From positions 149,511,559-149,575,558 of the forward strand of contig CP136066.1 of NCBI GenBank assembly GCA_032622095.1: a DNA stretch of 64,000 nucleotides. The letters run 5' to 3'. This document shows positions 56,905-64,000 of this stretch, piece by piece; position 1 is the stretch's first letter; every line of letters starts with the position of its first letter. Made by a program: the position numbers and the translations under genes. The notes below the pieces were generated by a model, which saw only the letters and a program-made list of their open reading frames with translations, was not told where the DNA came from and searched no databases. This DNA is from Siphonodentalium dalli. Its lineage: Eukaryota > Mollusca > Scaphopoda > Gadilida > Siphonodentaliidae.

Positions 56905-57120
56905 ATGTATAAATTGCTACAGAAGATTGCAACCAAAACAAAGAAAAACTTTATAAACTGCTAAAGAAGATCGCAGCCAAGACAAAGAAAACTTTATAAA
57001 TTGCTAAAGAAGATCGCAGCCAAGACAAAGAAAACTTTATAAATTGCTAAAGAAGATCGCAGCCAAGACAAAGAGAAACTTTATAAATTGCTTATGAAGA
57101 TCGCAGCCAAAAGAAGATAA
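56905..57120 (+). repeat. Tandem repeat, 43 bp unit, about five copies
   Basis: Units AAGAAGATCGCAGCCAAGACAAAGAAA..CTTTATAAATTGCT; the ATCGCAG word (first as ATTGCAA) recurs at about 56928, 56971, 57013, 57056 and 57100. It sits directly before the Ty3/gypsy integrase remnant and may belong to that element's neighbourhood. Confidence 0.9.
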
Positions 57121-57349
57121 CATAGACGAAAAAGAAGAAGAAAAGACGACATTACCCAAGACAAGAACAAAATAGACAATTTGAACTCGACAGTTGTGAC
57201 AGTTTATTCATAGGATTTGGTGAGTCAGACTTTTTCATTTTTGCCAGATGTGCGTTTTCACACCTTGTTAGAGGCTTGATTATTAACACCCAATTCCACC
57301 CTAAAATTTTCGCGTGGTATGGCCCTTGTCCCCAAACAATTTTCAAACC

Positions 57350-58502
57350 AAACAGATAACAGATAATGGGAGTGACGTATGCAGTGAAGTCTTCAAAATA
57401 ATATCTAACTACTATGTTATAGAGCATCGCAAGACCTCGTTCTATGCAACGGATCAAGTGAGAGATCTCATCGCGACTACAACGGGATATTAGCCAAATT
57501 AACTGAGGGAAATCCAACATCATGGGACCTATTTCTCAATTTTGCATCAGAAGCCATGAATTTTCATGTCTCAGCAACGACTCAATTTTCTCCATATTTT
57601 TTAACTTTCTGCAGACACCCCCAAATAAATATTGACAAGATACTGACACCACGACAGAAATACACGGGTGAATGCCTCATCCAACAGTTACGAGAGAAGC
57701 AGCACTTCGCATTTCAATTAGTTAAACAAAATATGAAACAAGTCAAGACGAAACGAAACGAAACGAAAACAGTAAAGGTAAAATACCGGAATTTCCCATA
57801 GGTTCACAGGTCTATGTTAAGAATCACAAACAATCCCATAAACTAGGTATGAAATATGATCCATTTTGGGTGATAATTAAACAAACAGGACCAGTTTCGT
57901 ATGTAATTCGTAATCAAATCACAGGCAGTTTATCTAAAAGTCATGCTAAACATTTAAAATTGGCAACAACGAAATGGCATACACCACAATTACAGGAGAA
58001 TTAGAAAGTTCGGAAAAGCAGATTTGTATTCCCACATAAGTCACCAACACAAAGCTCAGATGCTGACATATCGAGTAATAGCAACAATTCGGACACCGAA
58101 AATGAGAACCACGAGACAGCCCCTTTAACACAGTTAATACGACAAAACCGCGTCATCCGGGACGGATCGGATTCAAATGAACCAGTTCCCTTACCAGAGA
58201 TGGCACATAAATTAATAGCATCAAAACGCGATCATGAAAAACAATCATTTTCATCAACCGAACCATACAACCCTTATGATATGCTAACTCAAAACGATGA
58301 AGCAAAAATGTACAATGCAAGTTCATCAACCGAGCCATACAATCCGTATGACATGTCAACCCAACAATTAGTACAACAAAACAAGCGTAAAAGCAAGTCC
58401 AGTTGCGATACATATAACATGTCAACCAAAAATTATGATCCTTTCGATATAACCACCCAAACCGACAGAAATAGCACAGACGAACAGAGCATGTCGATAT
58501 AG
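57350..58502 (+). pseudogene. Ty3/gypsy integrase core and C-terminal domain
   Basis: Plus-strand pieces, in order: ITDNGSDVCSEVFKIIS (second catalytic Asp, ~57362), then after a shift NGSSERSHRDYN (catalytic Glu of the DDE triad, ~57463), W..FLNFASEAMNFHVSATTQFSPYFLTFCRHPQ, a basic linker to 57801, a one-base shift, and GSQVYVKNHKQSHKLGMKYDPFW, GPVSYVIRN, SKSHAKHLKLA, the usual post-core ending. A 100-codon open tail follows (58200-58502) containing repeated SSTEPYNPYDM.TQ. At least two frameshifts and one stop make the copy inactive. LTRs and the first catalytic Asp were not found. Confidence 0.85.
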
Positions 58503-60814
58503 GAAAATTAAATATTTAAACAACTACCATAATTAGATAACATACATAATCATAAAAGCAACTAACCTCATAAACTCAACTCTATATCCAAAAGCACGAA
58601 ACGAAAACAGTTCACACATGTATAAACTTTAACTGAATAAAACTCAACAACTTAACTCCAGGAAACAAACTGACAAAGTAAAAATTACCAATTTCTAACA
58701 AAGACGACCAGATCTATACCGCACGAAATGCAACGAATATTATTGGACAATCTCGACCTATCATAAATAAATAGCACCCTGTCGTAAAAAGACACAATAC
58801 AAAGAGAGAATTGTCATCGCGCAAAACCAGGACTGCCAGACCATGTGCAGTGCATGCAACACGATATGGCAATCACACACGCACCAAGTGGGTGACATAT
58901 TTCTTTTCACCAACCCGCCCAGATGCACAAAATCGAGGCTTAATTAATCAAAGAAACCGATCTGAACTATACAAAGTGGGTTGGCCAATAATACAGAAAT
59001 TTAACGCCATGTACCCGTATATATCACGCACATGGCCCCCTCACAGCAAGGCAATATTTCATCTCCAGGAAGTTATCACCTGGCGGCCAACACGCTTTAT
59101 TATCGCCTCAATCAACAATTCGGGAGACGCGAATAACTTCGGCCTCTTCAAATTTCAGGCGAATCGCATGCATTCATTTAAATGATAAATCAAATCAAGA
59201 AACATGAAGCATTTCCAGTCATACAAGTTTAAATGCCAAGTTCATAATTTGTCAGACCGTTTTGCATCATTAGCACTCAGATAATAGCATGTGTCACGAC
59301 GGACACATATACTAATTAAATTATTCACGCCCCATCTTCGGAATAATTATCACAGACACCGAATAAACAATTACGTCATAATGAATCGTGTTAATCACCC
59401 CAACGGTAATCATACACATAATCACGCGTAGTTACCACCCTGTGTTCAATCCAATGCAATAGCGACGATTCATAGCTAAAATTATCGCTAGTCCGGCCGG
59501 GTAGAATGTAGACCATTAAATTGATCCCGTACAGAAGTGCAGTCAAAGTCTGATCAACTTTGATTCCACATATATCAAATGAACTAGTATAGAGGCCAGG
59601 AAACGCATCTCAACACATACGCGTAACTACTCTTCATATAAACATATCATGATTCATTATACTCCCAAAGATAGCTTTACCGGTTCAAGTTATCCAAATA
59701 ATCACAATTATATACCGCTTGTAAAATATCTTAATCTCAAGTGTCAAAATCGCCCCACGCTACATCGACAAATACAATTGTCACATGGCGGGGTATGACA
59801 ATAACATAAGCTGAAATGATGGCCTACATTAAGGGACAAGCGCATATATCTCAGTATATAACTTTAATTGTGATGTAGCAATGCCAAGCATCAATGATGA
59901 CAGAGTCAATCGATATTTTAACCGTACGCGCGCGATGTATAACTTCAAACCCAAGTACCCAGTTGATATCGTACTCCAGTATAAATCATACGACATTATG
60001 TGAAAACAGATTTATTTCTATCTCAACCACAAATAAATATCACATGAATGCAAATGGCAGCCCATGTTTGAAGCAATCGCACAAATCCCAATATTTTTAT
60101 ATACAAAGCACGACTACCAACAGAGCCTACACCCCTCCCTCAATATTTAAACCAATTGAGTCCCACCGAATCATTTTAATCATGTAACGGTTCTCCCGAT
60201 ATTTTTTATTATCATACAATTTTAATCATTATTATCCAACCCCATTTCCAAGTCATTACAACCGAATGCCTCCAAAAATACAAGCTTTGCAAACGCACAT
60301 CTTATCGCAATAATGAAACAGTTTGTCCACAAGCCAGACACGAAAAGACCTTACCAACACAATGAAACGACAAAAGTCACAACACCCAAACCTCGTGACA
60401 CAGGAGCCGGAAGTGGACATTAGCGCTCGCCAAAATTAATCAATCGAGCACATCCATGAACTTTTGAACGAAGTATCGTTCACCCACTTATTGTTCAACA
60501 TAATTATGATTGCATTACATGTATTCTAATGTCATTTATATTGATACCCTTTATATTGTCACACTCATGTTACCTCATCATGCCAACTCTCTTCATAATG
60601 CAAATGGCTTCAACATGTACATAGATATATATATTCAATTTATACAATTTTTTATGACAACAGGTCGTAACTTATATACACAGGCAACCCTTGAATCAAC
60701 TCTACTCATTGTCCAAGCATACCGAAGTACCAAACCCCTAGATTTTAACACTAGTAGTCAAAATCTGAAAATAAGAGGGACCCTATCACTACTGTACAAG
60801 CATTCCATTAAAAT
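58503..60814. other. Possible 3' part of the gypsy element, otherwise unassigned
   Basis: The sequence after the integrase tail keeps a C/A-rich composition until about 60.5 kb, unlike the flanking AT-rich DNA, which could mean it belongs to the element (3' ORF, polypurine tract, LTR). A 124-codon plus ORF (58811-59185) with many Arg, Trp and Asn residues is open but not recognised. No LTR pair is detectable inside the window. Confidence 0.35.
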
Positions 60815-61345
60815 GCCATGAAAATCCCATTAAAATACCATTAAATTGGCCAAAACCATTAGTTTATACCATTAATTCTTGTAACAACAATTTTAATGGG
60901 GCTCCACTGAACCCATTAAAACAGCATTAATTTTAAGGCTTTAATGGCCAGTTCACCATTATAAACATTGAATTGGCCATTAAACACACATTCTATTTTT
61001 CTAATGCCCATTAAACCCCATTAAAATTTGTATTGACTGAATTTAATGGCAATGATTTGGTATACTTTTAATGCCAAGTACAATTGTTATGAAATTAATG
61101 CCCATGATCTTGATGGCCTCACAGGTAATGGCCATGAACTAACCAATTTAATGCCCATTACATTATTATTGCAAATTAATGCCCATCACTCACAACTGTT
61201 GTAATATTAATGGCCATGATTTCAATGGCTGCCCAGGTAGTGGCCAACAAATGACCACATTTAATGCCCATTAAATTATTATTGCGAACTAATGCCCATC
61301 ACTCGGAAATTATTTCAATGGCTGCATAGGTGATGGCCATGAATT
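60815..61345 (+). repeat. ATTAAATGCCCATTA-rich repeat
   Basis: Dense CCATTAAA / TTTAATGG words in both orientations with ~110 bp higher-order units (AATTTAATGCCCATTA.ATTATTATTGC.AA.TAATGCCCATCACTC, at about 61145 and 61260). Confidence 0.75.
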
Positions 61346-62089
61346 GACCATATCCATGGTTTCAACCAAGGAAAGTACTTATATAGTCAGCTACATGTAG
61401 TTAACGTCACTTTAAGTGGAAGCTCATAACATGACCTACACAGAGGCACAAACTCAGACAATGATGATCATTTATGTATTTCTTTGCTCTACTTTAAGAG
61501 AGACTTTTATCTCAAGCAGTGGTTACTGAAGCCCTATTCTTTCTCATTATGCTAGTCCATGCCTAACCAACTATAAAAGTACTACCATGCAGGGCTCTTG
61601 CATGGTGGGGAAAATATAAACAAGAAGATAAATCAAGGAGGTAAATCAATGAAAAAGCCATGTATGCAATTGAGAAGCAAGACAAACCGGAAACATGGAT
61701 GTTTTATTTTTATTTTGGCCTCGCGTATCTTCTTCTGATTGTGTATTTTACTGAAGTGAGCCCATTGGTCATTTGTTTGATTGTCAGGTTGACCCCACCA
61801 TTCAAAATTTTTAATCCATAAGAATCGGAAGCTTCACTACGATATAGAATACATGTACTCAAAGTTTCACTGGGCCCTCGTGAGAAGAGACCTTCTATTT
61901 TTTATTTGTTTATTAACAATACAAGTAGTATTATATTATATTATTTTTTAATTAATATATTGCATAATCTTTTAAAGTTAGGCCATTAAAAACAAGAGAT
62001 GGACTGTCGTTCGGTACATACTCCCTTGTTACATACCGCCTAGTGTGGGTATATCTATAAAATATGACTGCTATATACTCAGACAGATG
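61346..62089. other. Non-coding stretch, no gene seen
   Basis: AT-rich; nothing recognised. Confidence 0.5.
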
Positions 62090-63240
62090 GACCCAAAATC
62101 AGCATTTTCATATAAACAAAGATGAATAACTATAGAACCAAAAAACAAAACAAGACAAATAGTTGAATGTGCCATTAAATGTCCTCATAATGGTGAACAT
62201 CCATACCAAATTTAATTGAGATCCGAGCATTACTGTTCAATTTATGACACTAACATATACCAGACGGACCAAAAATCCAACATTTCCAGATAATCGAAGA
62301 TGTATAACTCTAGAATTGAAAATCCGAACAAAACGATGGAAGATTCTTTTTAATGTCTTCATAGTAGTGAACATCCATTCCAAATTTCATTGAGATCCCA
62401 TCAAAACTGTTGAAGTTACAACATGAACTGACACCATGCATACATACCAAACAGCCATCATTTCCTGATAAACAAAGATGAATAACTCTAGAATGTAAAA
62501 TCCGAAAAAAAATATGATGGACCCCTCTATTGCATGTGCCCTCACAGTAGTGAACATCCATACAAAATTTCATTGAGATCCGATCACTACTGTTCAAGTT
62601 ATGACAAGCACAGACACCAGACGGACCAAAAATCCAACATTTCCAGATAATCAAAAATGAATAACTCTAGAATGGAAACTCCGAACAAAACAATGAAACC
62701 CTCTATTTAATGTCCTCATAGTTGTGAACATCCATACAAAATTTCATTGAGATCCCATCAAAACTGTTGAAGTTACAACATGAACTGACACCAGGCATAC
62801 CATGCAAAAGCCAACATTTCCAGATAAAGAAAGATGAATAACTCTAGAATGGAAAATCGGAACAAAACGACGGATCCCTCTATTTAATGTCCTCATGTAG
62901 TGAACACCCATACCAAATTTCATTGAGATCCCATCAAAACTGTTGAAGTTACAACATGAACTGACACCAGGCATACCATGCAAAAGCCAACATTTCCAGA
63001 TAAAGAAAGATGAATAACTCTAGAATGGAAAATCGGAACAAAACGATGGAACCCTCTATTTAATGTCCTCATTGTAGTGAACATCCATACCTAATTTCAT
63101 TGAGATCGGAGCACTACTGTTCAAGTTATGACATGAACAAACATCGGACGGTCGTACGTACGGTCGCACACACAGACGCATGTACGGACGGATAGGTGCA
63201 AAACAGTTTAACCCTCTTTTTAAAGGGGGTATAAGTAACG
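62090..63240 (+). repeat. Tandem repeat, ~177 bp unit, six copies
   Basis: TGAACATCCATAC (or TGAACACCC) recurs at 62194, 62368, 62551, 62724, 62901 and 63078. Each unit also has AATTTCATTGAGATC, AACTGTTGAAGTTA.GACA.GAAC, CAACATTTCCAGATAA.C.AAGATGAATAACTCTAGAAT. The array ends in a GGACGGTCGTACGTACGGTCG / ACAGACGCATGTACGGACGG run. Minus-strand ORFs here are repeat artefacts. Confidence 0.92.
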
Positions 63241-64000
63241 CACGCATCACTAAAAGTCCGCTCCATGGCTGCAGCAAAACTATTTAGCGCAATCTCAACA
63301 AAATAAAAAATCCTCCCTCAATACGCTTGTGATAGGGACTTATTTTTGGTTCACCGGTCACATGTTTAAGAACACCGGTTATATTTACTTCCGGTAAAAA
63401 GCACGTGGTCTGATATTTTATCGTCTGTCCATTTTTTCAATTTTGGACAAATAAATTGGAAAAAATGAGTTCTTTTCTATGTGCATTACGTCAGGGATCA
63501 CAGTTATACCGTTGAGTGTATATGGAGGATTAACCGAAGGAACATCTGTTGGTTGGTGAACTATTTGCGACAATGCAATGCAATAAATCTGATGATTTTG
63601 GCGAAATCCGGAAAATTCCAAACGATTTGAAATACATTAAAGTTAAACCGAATGCTATATTGGAAACTCGAGTAGTTTCAATTGGCAAAAAGTGTTTCCT
63701 GGTGCCAAAATATGTGATCTAATAGAAAAATAAAAATGAAATTATTCACAAATACTTTCTTCTTGTCAATCTTTGAAGTACATGTATGATGTACGTTCCT
63801 TCCAATCATTGAAATTGAATTCAACCAATCTATCAGAACTGTCACTTTGACAGCACATGCACAGACCTTCTCAAAATAAGTGTCCCTTTTAACGCGGTTC
63901 TCAGGAGTTAACAACGCGGTCGTACCCCGCTGGACAAAACAAGTGTCCACTGCCACTGCGGTGTACTTGCCGTTCGGCCGCGGTGTCATTGTGTGTAACC
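63241..64000. other. Unassigned end of window
   Basis: A 103-codon minus-strand ORF (63989-63678) is open near the edge but not recognised; it may be a truncated exon or chance. Nothing else. Confidence 0.4.

Noticed and set aside
56905-57120. CRISPR-like regular array
   Set aside because: Units are contiguous 43 bp tandem copies without unique spacers, in eukaryotic sequence.
62310-63277. Minus-strand ORFs with repeated ISMKFGMDVHY words
   Set aside because: They track the 177 bp tandem repeat and are not a protein repeat family.
63678-63989. 103-codon minus-strand ORF at the window edge
   Set aside because: No recognisable domain; could be a truncated exon but nothing supports it beyond openness.
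1-64000. tRNA genes, rRNA, bacterial operons or phage
   Set aside because: No tRNA B-box in a cloverleaf context, no rRNA-like sequence, no runs of adjacent long ORFs; GTTCGAA words at 25685, 25840 and 25980 are part of a tandem repeat.

Overview
This window reads as nuclear DNA of an invertebrate animal, most likely a lophotrochozoan and probably a bivalve-type mollusc. It is AT-rich. It has no operon-like runs of long ORFs, ribosome binding sites, tRNA or rRNA genes. It contains isolated exon-sized ORFs ending at canonical GT splice donors or starting at AG acceptors, and very many interspersed repeats, long palindromes and minisatellites. The species assignment is inference from repeat style (ACATGTAC-rich microsequence, secreted PAN and C-type lectin-like exons, 150-180 bp tandem families); no diagnostic host gene is present.

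Host coding content is small. Three minus-strand exon candidates stand out: a signal-peptide plus PAN/apple-like first exon (2599-2866), a signal-peptide first exon of unknown family (9558-9714) and a C-terminal C-type lectin exon with a stop codon (15963-16201). Because of strand and order they cannot be one gene. They look like ends of up to three secreted-protein genes whose remaining exons lie in long repeat-filled introns or outside the window.

Most of the window is mobile-element debris. Left part: a jockey/CR1-like LINE copy on the minus strand (about 5.69-8.37 kb), with relatives at 17.0 and 28.8 kb; a near-perfect 165 bp hairpin (10.6 kb); and a TTAA-flanked MITE (14.4 kb) with two further copies at 33.1 and 52.9 kb. 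Middle: a 4.85 kb fold-back element (19.9-24.8 kb) with 1.2 kb inverted repeats around a minisatellite that itself reverses orientation. This is followed by short hairpins, tandem arrays, and a TE graveyard (28.7-31.7 kb) of LINE, Ty3/gypsy integrase and a second LINE.

The most unusual coding remnant is at 34.6-37.35 kb: a decayed copy of a large protein with motifs I associate with a widespread, apparently uncharacterised repetitive gene family of marine invertebrates. It combines an RRSxRFWAGLSTDL / GLTRGRG block, a region resembling FEN/XPG-type PIN nucleases, and a C-terminal cysteine cluster. Its N-terminal piece is inverted and abuts a truncated copy of a second orientation-switching satellite element, whose fuller copy is at 41.5-44.0 kb. 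Three copies of a 462-464 bp repeat lie between.

Right part: a tandem repeat at 46.5-48.1 kb carrying two clean insertions (a 217 bp sequence with a 5 bp duplication, and a 707 bp TIR element with a TTA duplication); a Ty3/gypsy integrase end with a repetitive C-terminal tail (57.35-58.5 kb); and molluscan-style tandem arrays to the end of the window.
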